Assembly (NCBI GenBank): GCA_024234975.1
Contig: JACKNH010000005.1
Span: 248,001-312,000 of the forward strand
Source of the DNA: Gammaproteobacteria bacterium
Lineage (GTDB): Bacteria > Pseudomonadota > Gammaproteobacteria > Ga0077536
Reading direction: 5' to 3'
DNA length: 64,000 nt
Shown here: in pieces, positions 1 to 9,454 of the stretch
Layout: each line of letters opens with the position of its first letter
How positions within the stretch are numbered: the stretch's first letter is position 1
The notes under the pieces: model-generated
What the model saw: only the letters and a program-made list of their open reading frames with translations
What the model was told of the DNA's origin: nothing
Databases searched by the model: none
Program-made: the position numbers and the translations under genes

Positions 1-771
1 GGTGGCGACTTTGGTCATCGCCGCCGTCGGTGCGGCACGCTCACCGGCCGGCGCCGCGGCAGGCACCAGTTCGACGTTGGCGGCGTAGTCGTCGGCGGTA
101 CTGAAGGCGATCAAGTCCTCACCGGCATCAGCCAGCACATGGAATTCATGCGAGGCGCTGCCGCCGATATTGCCGGTATCCGCCAGCACGGCGCGGAATT
201 CCAGACCCACGCGCTGAAAGATCCGGGTGTAGGTCGCATACATCTGCTGGTAGGTCTGTTCCAGCGAGGCCTTGTCCAGATGGAAGGAATAGGCGTCCTT
301 CATCAGGAATTCGCGCGCCCGCATGATGCCGAAGCGGGGCCGGATTTCATCGCGGAACTTGGTCTGGATCTGGTAGAAATTCGCCGGCAGCTGTTTGTAG
401 CTGCGCAGTTCACCGCGCACGAGACCGGTGATGATTTCCTCGTGGGTCGGTCCCAGACAGAACTCGCGGTCGTGCCGGTCGGTGAAGCGGAGCAATTCCG
501 GCCCGTATTGATCCCAGCGGCCGGATTCCCGCCACAACTCCGCGGGCTGTACGCCGGACATCAGCACTTCCTGGGCGCCGGCGGCGTCCATTTCGGCCCG
601 CACGATGGCTTCGACCTTGCGCAATACGCGCAGGCCCAGCGGCAGCCAGGTGTAAATGCCACTGGCGAGTTGCCGGATCATGCCGGCTCTGAGCATCAGC
701 CGATGGCTGACCGTTTCAGCATCCGCCGGCGCGTCGCGCAGCGTAGGGAGCAGGTATTGGGAGATTCGCAT
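1..771 (-). CDS. proS: prolyl-tRNA synthetase, 5' part (runs off the left edge)
   Basis: Charges tRNA-Pro with proline in the cytoplasm. Reading the minus strand from the ATG at 771 gives 257 codons without a stop, beginning MRISQYLLPTLRDAPADAE, the usual start of bacterial ProS. Class II synthetase motifs are visible: the motif 2 region FRDEIRPRFGIMRAREFLMK followed by DAYSFH. The frame is open to base 1, where the editing (INS) domain would begin, so the C-terminal half lies outside the window. It is divergent from ilvB; the 117-base gap between them must hold both promoters, but I see no convincing consensus there. The plus-strand ORF over the same bases is an antisense shadow. Confidence 0.93.
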   Translation of the reverse strand, partial: MRISQYLLPTLRDAPADAETVSHRLMLRAGMIRQLASGIYTWLPLGLRVLRKVEAIVRAEMDAAGAQEVLMSGVQPAELWRESGRWDQYGPELLRFTDRHDREFCLGPTHEEIITGLVRGELRSYKQLPANFYQIQTKFRDEIRPRFGIMRAREFLMKDAYSFHLDKASLEQTYQQMYATYTRIFQRVGLEFRAVLADTGNIGGSASHEFHVLADAGEDLIAFSTADDYAANVELVPAAAPAGERAAPTAAMTKVAT

Positions 772-888
772 GGGACGGCAATTTTGTTGTCAAATTGTCT
801 AATGTGCAATAGCACCCCCCGCGACCACCTTGATCTATGGCCGGATTCCAATTACGGTAGCCCGCTTGCATAAAAATCAGGAGTTATT

Positions 889-2631
889 GTGGTGGGCGAA
901 CAACTACGCGGCGCCGAAATATTTGTCCGGGCGCTCGCGGATGAAGGCGTCGAATTCGTTTTTGGCTACCCGGGCGGTGCCGTTCTGCATATCTACGATG
1001 CGCTGTTCAATCAGGATCTGATCAAGCACATTCTGGTACGCCATGAACAAGGCGCGACCCATGCCGCCGACGGTTACGCCCGCGCCACCGGCAAACCCGG
1101 TGTAGTACTGGTCACGTCCGGCCCCGGCGCCACCAATGCCGTCACCGGCATCGCCACCGCCTACATGGATTCCATTCCGATGGTCGTATTCACCGGCCAG
1201 GTCGCGCGCTCATTGATCGGCAACGACGCGTTCCAGGAAGTGGACTGCATCGGCATCACCCGGCCCTGCGTCAAGCACAGCTTCCTGGTGGAGCGGGTCG
1301 AAGATCTTGCCCCCACGATCAAGAAAGCATTCTATATCGCCACCACCGGCCGACCCGGCCCCGTGGTCGTTGATATTCCCAAGGATGTCACTGCGGACAT
1401 CACCGAATACCAGTATCCCGAATCGGTGGATATGCGCTCGTACCGGCCGACCGTCAAAGGTCACCCGATGCAGATCAAGAAGGCGGCCGGGCTGATTCTC
1501 GAAGCGCAGCGGCCGATGATTTACACCGGTGGCGGCGTGATTCTGGACAACGCGGCCGAGGCCTTGACCGAATTCACCCGGGCGCTGGGCTACCCGATCA
1601 CCCAGACGTTGATGGGACTGGGCGGCTATCCGTCTTCTGATCGTCAGTTCATCGGCATGCTGGGCATGCATGGTACCTACGAAGCCAACATGGCCATGCA
1701 TCATTGCGATGTGTTGGTCGCAGTCGGCGCGCGCTTTGATGATCGCGTCACCGGCGATCTCGCCAAGTTCTGTCCGAACGCCAGGATCATCCAGATCGAC
1801 ATCGATCCTTCTTCGATCGCCAAGAACGTGCCGGTGGATGTGCCCATCGTCGGCGGCTGCGACAGCGTGCTGCGGGATTTGAACGCCATCATCCGCAAAT
1901 CCGCCCGCAAACCCATGGGTGAAGATGACCCGTGGTGGCAGCAGATTCGCGATTGGCAGAAGATCAAGTGCCTGGAATACGACCGCAAGAGCCAGCTGAT
2001 CAAGCCGCAGTATGTGCTCGAAGAGTTGTGGAAAATCACCAAGGGTGACGCCTACATCACTTCCGACGTCGGTCAGCACCAGATGTGGGCGGCGCAGTTC
2101 TACGGCTTCGACAAGCCGCGGCGCTGGATCAACTCCGGTGGTCTGGGCACCATGGGCTTCGGACTACCTTCGGCCGTGGGCGTGCAGCTCGCGCATCCCG
2201 GCCAGCCCGTTGCCTGCGTCACCGGCGAAGCCAGCTTCGTGATGTGCATCCAGGAGCTGTCGACCTGCAAGCAGTACGACCTGCCGATCAAGATCATCCT
2301 GTTGAACAACCGCTATATGGGCATGGTCCGCCAGTGGCAGGAGTTCTTCTACGATCGCCGATATTCACACTCCTATTTCGATTCCCTGCCCGATTTTGTC
2401 AGCCTGGCGGAAAGCTTCGGTCACATCGGCCGGCGCATTGAAAACCCGGCGGACGTCAAGGATGCGTTGAAGGACGCGTTCGCGATCACCGATCGTCTGG
2501 TGCTGCTGGATTTCGTCACCGACCAGACCGAAAACGTCTACCCGATGATTGCCGCTGGCAAGGGTCAGACCGAGATGCACCTGGCACCATCGCAGGCAGG
2601 AAGCGAGGCGGCCAGCCGTGAACTCGCCTGA
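889..2631 (+). CDS. ilvB: acetolactate synthase, large (catalytic) subunit
   Basis: Condenses pyruvate to acetolactate (or pyruvate with 2-ketobutyrate), the first common step of valine, leucine and isoleucine synthesis; needs thiamine diphosphate, Mg and FAD. The 580 residues match the family length. The catalytic Glu is E53 in RHEQGATHAADGYAR. The thiamine-diphosphate motif near residue 445 starts GEAS rather than GDG and ends ILLNN; a GE variant is known to me in pseudomonad large subunits. The start is GTG at 889 with CAGGAG about 6 bases upstream. First gene of ilvB-ilvN-ilvC; ilvN overlaps its 3' end by 14 bases, so translational coupling is likely. A second, more distant family member lies at 29527-31173. 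Confidence 0.95.
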   Translation: MVGEQLRGAEIFVRALADEGVEFVFGYPGGAVLHIYDALFNQDLIKHILVRHEQGATHAADGYARATGKPGVVLVTSGPGATNAVTGIATAYMDSIPMVVFTGQVARSLIGNDAFQEVDCIGITRPCVKHSFLVERVEDLAPTIKKAFYIATTGRPGPVVVDIPKDVTADITEYQYPESVDMRSYRPTVKGHPMQIKKAAGLILEAQRPMIYTGGGVILDNAAEALTEFTRALGYPITQTLMGLGGYPSSDRQFIGMLGMHGTYEANMAMHHCDVLVAVGARFDDRVTGDLAKFCPNARIIQIDIDPSSIAKNVPVDVPIVGGCDSVLRDLNAIIRKSARKPMGEDDPWWQQIRDWQKIKCLEYDRKSQLIKPQYVLEELWKITKGDAYITSDVGQHQMWAAQFYGFDKPRRWINSGGLGTMGFGLPSAVGVQLAHPGQPVACVTGEASFVMCIQELSTCKQYDLPIKIILLNNRYMGMVRQWQEFFYDRRYSHSYFDSLPDFVSLAESFGHIGRRIENPADVKDALKDAFAITDRLVLLDFVTDQTENVYPMIAAGKGQTEMHLAPSQAGSEAASRELA

Positions 2632-3124
2632 GCAACGTCACACGATTTCAATTCTGCTGGAAAACGAAACCGGAGCGCTGTGCCGGGTGTCGGGGCTGTT
2701 CGCTGCGCGCGCCTACAACATCGAAACGCTGACAGTGGCGCCGACTGAAGACCCCAGTGTTGCCCGCATGACACTGGTGACCTGCGGCTCGCCGCAGATC
2801 GTCGAACAAATCATCAAGCAGCTGAACAAGCTGGTCGATGTCATCCGCCTCATCGATCTCAATGAAGGCCCGCATATCGAGCGTGAGCTGATGCTGGTCA
2901 AGCTCGATGCCGGGCCGGCTGAACGCGAGGAGATCAAGCGTCTGGTGGATATCTTCCGCGCCAAGATCATCGACGTCACCGACAAGAACTACATCGTCGA
3001 GTTGACCGGCCACAATGACAAACTCGAAGCCTTTTTGAATGCGATCGACCGCCGGTTGATCGTCGAAGTCGTGCGCTCAGGCGCACTGGGCATTCTGCGT
3101 GGCGGTAAATCGCTGCGGGTCTGA
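2618..3124 (+). CDS. ilvN: acetolactate synthase, small (regulatory) subunit
   Basis: Binds the IlvB dimer, raises its activity and confers feedback inhibition by valine. I chose the GTG at 2618 (protein starts VNSPEQRHTISILLENETGA), giving 168 residues; the frame is open further upstream but only inside ilvB and without family similarity. The N-terminal ACT domain is clear (ISILLENETGALCRVSGLFA, then NIETLTVAPTEDPSVARMT), and the C-terminal regulatory domain follows from about residue 80. It overlaps the ilvB stop and is followed 51 bases later by ilvC. Paralogous names ilvH and ilvN cannot be separated from sequence alone. Confidence 0.94.
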   Translation: MNSPEQRHTISILLENETGALCRVSGLFAARAYNIETLTVAPTEDPSVARMTLVTCGSPQIVEQIIKQLNKLVDVIRLIDLNEGPHIERELMLVKLDAGPAEREEIKRLVDIFRAKIIDVTDKNYIVELTGHNDKLEAFLNAIDRRLIVEVVRSGALGILRGGKSLRV

Positions 3125-3175
3125 TCCCGATTCCTGTTTCATTTAACTCAAACACCAACGCAAAGAGCACTAAAG

Positions 3176-4192
<1,017 letters not shown>

Positions 4193-4227
4193 TTGAACTA
4201 AGCTTCGTCCGGCAAGTCAGCGTAACG

Positions 4228-4995
4228 GTGGAACAGGATATAGAACAGACCAACAAGCGGCGCAGGGGGATCTTCCTGCTGCCCAATCTGTTTACCACCG
4301 GTACGCTGTTTGCCGGTTTCTACGCGATAGTTGCTGCAATGAACGGCCGCTTTGAAGCAGCGGCCGTTTCCATTTATATCGCGATGGTGCTCGACAGTCT
4401 GGACGGACGGATCGCCCGGCTGACCAATACCCAGAGCGCCTTCGGCGCCGAGTACGACAGCCTCGCCGATCTCTGCGCCTTCGGCCTTGCGCCGTCACTG
4501 GTGTTGTACCAGTGGCACCTGGTCGACCTCGGCAAGGTTGGCTGGCTGGCCGCCTTCATCTACACCGCCGGCACGGCCTTGCGACTGGCCCGTTTCAATA
4601 CCCAGGTCGGCATCGCCGACAAGCGTTATTTCCAGGGCCTGCCCAGTCCGGCTGCCGCCGCGGTCACCGCCGGTATGGTCTGGGTCGGTGAGAATCTGGG
4701 CCTGCGCGAATACCCTGGCATCACCGTGGCAACGATGGTGATATCGGTGATGGTGGCGCTGCTGATGGTCAGCCGTATCCGCTATAACAGTTTCAAGGAA
4801 CTCGATCTGCGTGGTCGGGTGCCGTTCGTCGCAATTCTGGTCATGGTGCTGGTATTCGTCGTTGTCGCCATCCACCCGGCCGTCTTGTTCGTATTGGTTT
4901 TCGCCTATGCACTGTCCGGCCCGACCTTGACCCTCGCCCGTCTGCGCCACCACCGCGCTGCCCGTCGCAAAACGCCACCTGGCGAATCCAGCTAG
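4228..4995 (+). CDS. pssA: CDP-diacylglycerol-serine O-phosphatidyltransferase
   Basis: Inner-membrane enzyme that makes phosphatidylserine, the precursor of phosphatidylethanolamine. The CDP-alcohol phosphotransferase signature is complete: DG-x2-AR-x8-G-x3-D-x3-D in DSLDGRIARLTNTQSAFG followed by AEYDSLAD. About eight hydrophobic segments are visible. I prefer the GTG at 4228 (VEQDIEQTNKRRRGIFLLPN), 35 bases after the ilvC stop; an in-frame ATG at 4150 lies inside ilvC and adds 26 residues with no family similarity. This is the PssA type with CDP-alcohol fold, not the phospholipase-D type of E. coli. Its place between ilvC and leuA is a recurring proteobacterial order. Confidence 0.92.
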   Translation: MEQDIEQTNKRRRGIFLLPNLFTTGTLFAGFYAIVAAMNGRFEAAAVSIYIAMVLDSLDGRIARLTNTQSAFGAEYDSLADLCAFGLAPSLVLYQWHLVDLGKVGWLAAFIYTAGTALRLARFNTQVGIADKRYFQGLPSPAAAAVTAGMVWVGENLGLREYPGITVATMVISVMVALLMVSRIRYNSFKELDLRGRVPFVAILVMVLVFVVVAIHPAVLFVLVFAYALSGPTLTLARLRHHRAARRKTPPGESS

Positions 4996-5142
4996 CTGAA
5001 CGCCCACTGCCGGCGAATCACCGGCGCGCAAATCCTCACCATCCCCGGCACGACGCCGCAACTGCGATTACAATATTGTCCCGCACGGGCCGGACACGCA
5101 CGCTGCATTTGCTGACCACCCGATTCTGATGGCTATCCTGGT

Positions 5143-6696
5143 ATGGCGATGAAAGACAGACTGATTATTTTCGATACGACCCTGCGTGACGGTGAGCAAA
5201 GCCCCGGCGCTTCCATGACGCTGGAAGAAAAGGTGCGTATCGCCAAGGCGCTGGAACGCCTGAAGGTGGATGTGATCGAAGCCGGGTTTCCCATTGCAAG
5301 CCCCGGTGACTTCGCCGCGGTCAAGGCCGTCAGTGAAGCGGTGACCGACAGCACGGTGTGTGGCCTGGCGCGGGCGACCAATGTCGACATCGAGCGCGCG
5401 GGCGAAGCGGTGCGCGGGGCCAATCGTTCGCGCATTCACACCTTCATCGCCACCTCGCGCATTCACATGGAAAAGAAGCTGCGCATGAGCCCGGAAGAGG
5501 TGCTGGCGCAGGCGGTCAAAGCCGTCAAACTGGCGCGCCAGTTCACCGACGATGTGGAGTTCTCGGCTGAGGACGCCTGCCGTTCGGATATCGATTTCCT
5601 CTGCCGGATCACCGAAGCGGTGATCGAAGCCGGCGCCGGTACCGTCAACCTGCCCGATACGGTCGGTTACATCGTGCCCAATCAGATTGCCGATATCGTC
5701 AGCCAGATCCGCCATCGCGTCCCCAACGTCGACCGCGCCGTGCTGTCGGCACACTGTCACAACGATCTCGGCCTTGCCGTCGCCAACTCGCTGGCGGCGG
5801 TGATGGCTGGCGCACGCCAGGTGGAGTGCACCATCAACGGCCTGGGCGAGCGCGCCGGCAATGCCGCATTGGAGGAGATAGTGATGGCCGTACGCACGCG
5901 CCACGATGTCTTCGACTGCGATACCGGCATCGAAACCACCGAGATCCTGAACTGTTCGCGCCTGGTCTCGACCATTACCGGCTTCCCGGTGCAGCCCAAC
6001 AAGGCCATCGTCGGCGCGAATGCTTTCGCGCACGAATCCGGCATCCATCAGGATGGTGTTTTGAAAGAGCGGGAAACCTACGAAATCATGCGCGCGCAGG
6101 ATGTCGGCTGGCACAGCAACCGCATGGTGCTGGGCAAACACTCGGGCCGCAATGCGTTCCGCTCCCGCCTGGAATCACTCGGCATCGCGTTCGAGCGCGA
6201 AGAGGAACTCAACGAGGCCTTCGCCCGCTTCAAGGATCTCGCCGACAAAAAACACGATATCTTCGACGAGGATTTGCAGACCATCGTCAGCGAAGCCGCA
6301 GTGTCGTCCGGCAGCGAGCTATACAAACTGGTGGCACTGCGCGTGTGTTCGGAGACCGGCGAGACGCCCACGGCAAAGGTGACATTGAGCATCAATGACC
6401 AGGAGTCCACCGCTGAAGCTGCCGGCAGCGGGCCGGTGGACGCCTGCTTCAAGGCGGTGGAGGCCTTGGTCAAGAGTGGCGCCGAGCTGTTGCTGTATTC
6501 GGTGAACGCGATTACTTCCGGAACCGATTCGCAGGGCGAAGTCACTGTGCGACTGGAACGTGATGGCCGCATCGTCAATGGTCAGGGTGCAGACACTGAC
6601 ATCATCATCGCATCGACCAAGGCCTATCTGCATGCGCTGAACCGGTTGCTGTTACCGTCGCAGCGGCAGCATCCGCAGATGGGTGAACTGGTCTAG
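5143..6696 (+). CDS. leuA: 2-isopropylmalate synthase
   Basis: First committed step of leucine synthesis: acetyl-CoA plus 2-ketoisovalerate gives 2-isopropylmalate. 517 residues, typical of the short LeuA type. The HMGL-like TIM barrel opens with IIFDTTLRDGEQSPGASM; the metal-binding HCHNDLGLAVANSLA and the NGLGERAGNAALEEI segment are intact. The C-terminal LeuA allosteric domain (about residues 390-510) is present, so leucine feedback is expected. Start ATG 5143; a second ATG two codons later (5149) is equally possible. The 147 bases before it show no leader peptide or attenuator I could identify. Confidence 0.95.
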   Translation: MAMKDRLIIFDTTLRDGEQSPGASMTLEEKVRIAKALERLKVDVIEAGFPIASPGDFAAVKAVSEAVTDSTVCGLARATNVDIERAGEAVRGANRSRIHTFIATSRIHMEKKLRMSPEEVLAQAVKAVKLARQFTDDVEFSAEDACRSDIDFLCRITEAVIEAGAGTVNLPDTVGYIVPNQIADIVSQIRHRVPNVDRAVLSAHCHNDLGLAVANSLAAVMAGARQVECTINGLGERAGNAALEEIVMAVRTRHDVFDCDTGIETTEILNCSRLVSTITGFPVQPNKAIVGANAFAHESGIHQDGVLKERETYEIMRAQDVGWHSNRMVLGKHSGRNAFRSRLESLGIAFEREEELNEAFARFKDLADKKHDIFDEDLQTIVSEAAVSSGSELYKLVALRVCSETGETPTAKVTLSINDQESTAEAAGSGPVDACFKAVEALVKSGAELLLYSVNAITSGTDSQGEVTVRLERDGRIVNGQGADTDIIIASTKAYLHALNRLLLPSQRQHPQMGELV

Positions 6697-6702
6697 GTCG
6701 GC

Positions 6703-7380
6703 GTGATGGACGAGCGCGCCCGTCGTTACCTGGCCGCGATGGACGTCGATGTCTGGGCGTTGCGTCGCGGCGGCGCGGGCGACAGCGCCGCGGATGCGCC
6801 GGCGGCCAATGATATCGCCACACTGGATTGGGATACGCTCGCGGCAGGAGTCGCTGCCTGTACCGCGTGCGAACTGCATACGACGCGCAAGCAGACCGTT
6901 TTCGGCGTCGGCGATCGCGCTGCACGCTGGTTGATTGTCGGCGAAGCGCCGGGCGCCGACGAAGACCGGCAGGGCGAGCCGTTCGTGGGCCGCGCCGGCC
7001 AGTTGCTCAATTCGATGCTCGGTGCGCTGAACCTCAAGCGCGAGCAGGTGTACATCGCAAATATCCTGAAGTGTCGCCCGCCTGGTAATCGCGACCCGAA
7101 GCCGGCCGAAGTCGTTCATTGTGAACGCTACCTGCAACGGCAGATCGCGCTGCTCAATCCCGCCATCATCCTGGCGGTTGGCCGCATTGCCGCGCAAAAC
7201 CTGCTGAAAATCGATACGCCCATCGGTCGCATGCGTGGCCAGCGGTATACCTATCACCCGGGGGAAATCCCGGTCGTCGTCACTTATCACCCGGCCTATC
7301 TGCTGCGTTCGCCGCAGGACAAGCGCAAGGCCTGGGAGGATCTGCTGCTGGCCCGGAAGGTGGCGGAGCAGATGGCATGA
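6703..7380 (+). CDS. family 4 uracil-DNA glycosylase (iron-sulfur type)
   Basis: Removes uracil from DNA to start base-excision repair. 225 residues. The four cluster ligands are C53 and C56 (ACTAC), C124 (ILKCRPPGNRDP) and C140 (VVHCERYL). The active-site motif GEAPGADEDRQGEPFVGRAG starts at G80 and the second motif THPAYLLR-like HPAYLLRSP contains H196. GTG 6703 or the adjacent ATG 6706 may be used. The first roughly 45 residues (RRGGAGDSAADAPAAND) are a poorly conserved extension. It follows leuA by 6 bases and overlaps rimI by 4 bases (ATGA), so the three are probably one transcript. Confidence 0.9.
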   Translation: MMDERARRYLAAMDVDVWALRRGGAGDSAADAPAANDIATLDWDTLAAGVAACTACELHTTRKQTVFGVGDRAARWLIVGEAPGADEDRQGEPFVGRAGQLLNSMLGALNLKREQVYIANILKCRPPGNRDPKPAEVVHCERYLQRQIALLNPAIILAVGRIAAQNLLKIDTPIGRMRGQRYTYHPGEIPVVVTYHPAYLLRSPQDKRKAWEDLLLARKVAEQMA

Positions 7381-7877
7381 GCGCATCACCGCGGGAAGCG
7401 GGCACACTGTTCCGTCCGATGTCCGATCGTGATCTTGCGCTGATCGCAGGCATCGAAAGTTCATCTTATTTCGCACCGTGGTCCGCCGGCACATTTGCAG
7501 ATTGCCTGCGCGTCGGCTATTGCTGCTGGGTGATGGAATCCGGCCAGGACATCGTCGGTTACGCGATCATGACTGTCGCAGTCGGCGAGGCGCATCTCCT
7601 CAATATCTGCGTCGCACCGGCGTACCGTGGGCTGGGCTATGGCCGTTGCATGATGGATGAACTCCTGCGTATTGCCCGCCGCCACAAGGCCGAGGACATG
7701 TATCTGGAAGTCAGGCCGAGCAATCTCGCGGCGTTGTCACTGTACAAGCAATTGGGTTTTCGCCAGATTGGCATGCGGCGTGGCTACTATCCGGCGCCGG
7801 GCGGCCGCGAGGATGCCTGGGTGCTGGCGCGCCACCTCGGCAATGACGCCGTGCCAAAATGGGAAAACCTGCTGTAG
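7377..7877 (+). CDS. rimI: ribosomal protein N-acetyltransferase RimI
   Basis: GNAT-fold enzyme; RimI acetylates the N-terminal alanine of ribosomal protein S18. 166 residues. The acetyl-CoA binding motif reads VAPAYRGLGYGRCMMDELL (about residues 81-99), preceded by the LLNI strand, and the C-terminal RimI signature GGREDAWVLAR is present. Start ATG 7377 overlaps the stop of the glycosylase (ATGA). RimI commonly sits beside the tRNA threonylcarbamoyl gene tsaB; that partner is not here. The substrate is taken from the family, not shown by the sequence. Confidence 0.86.
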   Translation: MSASPREAGTLFRPMSDRDLALIAGIESSSYFAPWSAGTFADCLRVGYCCWVMESGQDIVGYAIMTVAVGEAHLLNICVAPAYRGLGYGRCMMDELLRIARRHKAEDMYLEVRPSNLAALSLYKQLGFRQIGMRRGYYPAPGGREDAWVLARHLGNDAVPKWENLL

Positions 7878-7950
7878 AGCGCCGGCATATCCAGATTGCT
7901 GAAGCAGCCGCAGATTCACCGATGTAACCAATGCCAACCCGAGGCTGAAT

Positions 7951-8502
7951 GTGAAACTGAAAAGTCTTGATGCCGTAATCCTGCTTGTTGTGCTGGCGTG
8001 TTCATCGAGCGCCGGCGCAGTCGATGTGGTCACTGTGGAAGGGGGGCATTCGACCAACGTCGGTGTGAACCGCGTGGGTGTCACCGCCAACTGGCAGCTC
8101 AATGACAACCTCGCATCCTTCGCCGGGCTGCGGGTCGAAGGATATGTGGAATTGGGCGGCAGCTACTGGGACGGCGATCGTGGTCTGAGCGGTCATGCAT
8201 CACTGGCCGAAGTCGGTATTGCGCCGGTATTGCGTTTCGTCCCGGCGGCGGCAAATTCGCAAACGCGCGTGTTTGGCGAAATCGGCCTTGGCGCCCACCT
8301 GATGTCGCGGTCCGCCATCGATGTTCTGGATTTTGATCACGGCTTCGCATTCGGGTCGCATCTCGGGCTCGGTGTGCGTTTCGGCACCTGCGACTGCGTG
8401 GAACTCAGCTACCGCTTTCAGCATCTTTCCAATGCAGGGTTGGGTGGCGGCGATAACCCCGGCATCAATTTCAATATGATCCGGTTGGGATACCGGTTCT
8501 GA
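7951..8502 (+). CDS. lipid A 3-O-deacylase, PagL-like outer-membrane barrel
   Basis: PagL removes the 3-O acyl chain of lipid A in the outer membrane. 183 residues with a signal peptide cleaved around ALA/SAG-A (residues 20-23), an alternating beta-strand pattern and a C-terminal aromatic YRF typical of barrels. The catalytic His and Ser of the family lie in YRFQHLSNAG (H158, S160), followed by the conserved NPGINFNMIRLGYRF. Start is GTG 7951; there is no better upstream codon. It sits between rimI and cysM as a stand-alone gene. A general acyloxyacyl-hydrolase-like annotation would be the alternative name for the same fold. Confidence 0.85.
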   Translation: MKLKSLDAVILLVVLACSSSAGAVDVVTVEGGHSTNVGVNRVGVTANWQLNDNLASFAGLRVEGYVELGGSYWDGDRGLSGHASLAEVGIAPVLRFVPAAANSQTRVFGEIGLGAHLMSRSAIDVLDFDHGFAFGSHLGLGVRFGTCDCVELSYRFQHLSNAGLGGGDNPGINFNMIRLGYRF

Positions 8503-8544
8503 ACGAGATTTCTTCAGGCGACTACTGACAGACCGGCACACGCG

Positions 8545-9435
8545 ATGCATACAAGAACGATAGAGGAATTCGTTGGCAACACGCCGTTGGTAAGGTTGCA
8601 GCGGCTGCCCGGCGATACCGCCAATGTCCTGCTGGCGAAACTCGAGGGCAATAACCCGGCTGGTTCGGTCAAGGACCGTCCCGCCGTCAATATGATTCGG
8701 TGCGCCGAGGAGCGCGGCGAGATCAATCCCGGCGATACACTGATCGAAGCCACCAGCGGTAATACCGGCATCGCGCTGGCCATGGCCGCGGCAATCCGTG
8801 GCTATCGCATGGTCTTGATCATGCCCGAGCATATGAGCGTGGAACGCCGCGCTGTCATGCGGGCGTTTGGCGCGGAAATCGTTCTGACGCCGCGCGCCGG
8901 CAGTATGGAGGCGGCAATCGACAAGGCGCGGGAAATGGAGGCCGCCGGTCAGGGGCGGATCCTCGATCAGTTCGGCAATCCGGATAATCCTGCCGCGCAT
9001 TATCGCGGTACGGGGCCGGAGATATGGCGCGACACGGCCGGTCGTATCACCCATTTCGTCAGCTCCATGGGCACCACCGGCACCATCATGGGTTGCTCGC
9101 GCTTTCTGAAGGAACAGAACCCGGCTATCCAGATCGTCGGCGTGCAACCGCGCGACGGCGCCAGCATCCCCGGAATCCGTCGTTGGCCCAGGGAATACCT
9201 GCCGAAGATTTACGATGCCGCGCGTGTGGATCGCATCATCGATGTCAGCCAGGAGGAAGCGGAAGAGACCACGCGGGAGCTGGGCGCACGCGAAGGTATT
9301 TTTGCCGGCATCTCGTCCGGCGGTGCGATCGCCGCTGCCTTGCGCTTATCGCAGGAAGTCGACAACGCCGTCATTGTCACCATCGTCTGTGATCGCGGTG
9401 ATCGTTACCTGTCCACCAACGTCTTCCCTGGTTGA
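8545..9435 (+). CDS. cysM: cysteine synthase B
   Basis: PLP enzyme that forms cysteine from O-acetylserine and sulfide or thiosulfate. 296 residues. The PLP lysine is K43 in NNPAGSVKDRPA, the phosphate loop is GTTGTIMGCSRF-like around residues 177-188, and the substrate loop is TSGNTGIALA. The tail IVCDRGDRYLSTNVFPG is the CysM ending. The order cysM ... rlmD is common in Gammaproteobacteria. Downstream lies the disrupted YdbH-like gene, whose frame is already open inside the cysM 3' end. Confidence 0.94.
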   Translation: MHTRTIEEFVGNTPLVRLQRLPGDTANVLLAKLEGNNPAGSVKDRPAVNMIRCAEERGEINPGDTLIEATSGNTGIALAMAAAIRGYRMVLIMPEHMSVERRAVMRAFGAEIVLTPRAGSMEAAIDKAREMEAAGQGRILDQFGNPDNPAAHYRGTGPEIWRDTAGRITHFVSSMGTTGTIMGCSRFLKEQNPAIQIVGVQPRDGASIPGIRRWPREYLPKIYDAARVDRIIDVSQEEAEETTRELGAREGIFAGISSGGAIAAALRLSQEVDNAVIVTIVCDRGDRYLSTNVFPG

Positions 9436-9454
9436 GTTCGCCGACCGGTCGCGG

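Noticed and set aside
139..873. 244-codon plus-strand ORF at the left edge
   Set aside because: It is antisense to the clear proS 5' region; its translation has no recognisable family pattern.
772..888. ilv leader peptide or attenuator
   Set aside because: No run of Ile/Val/Leu codons and no terminator/antiterminator pair could be drawn before ilvB.
5068..6141. 357-codon minus-strand ORF over leuA
   Set aside because: Antisense shadow in GC-rich coding sequence; leuA is intact and obvious on the other strand.
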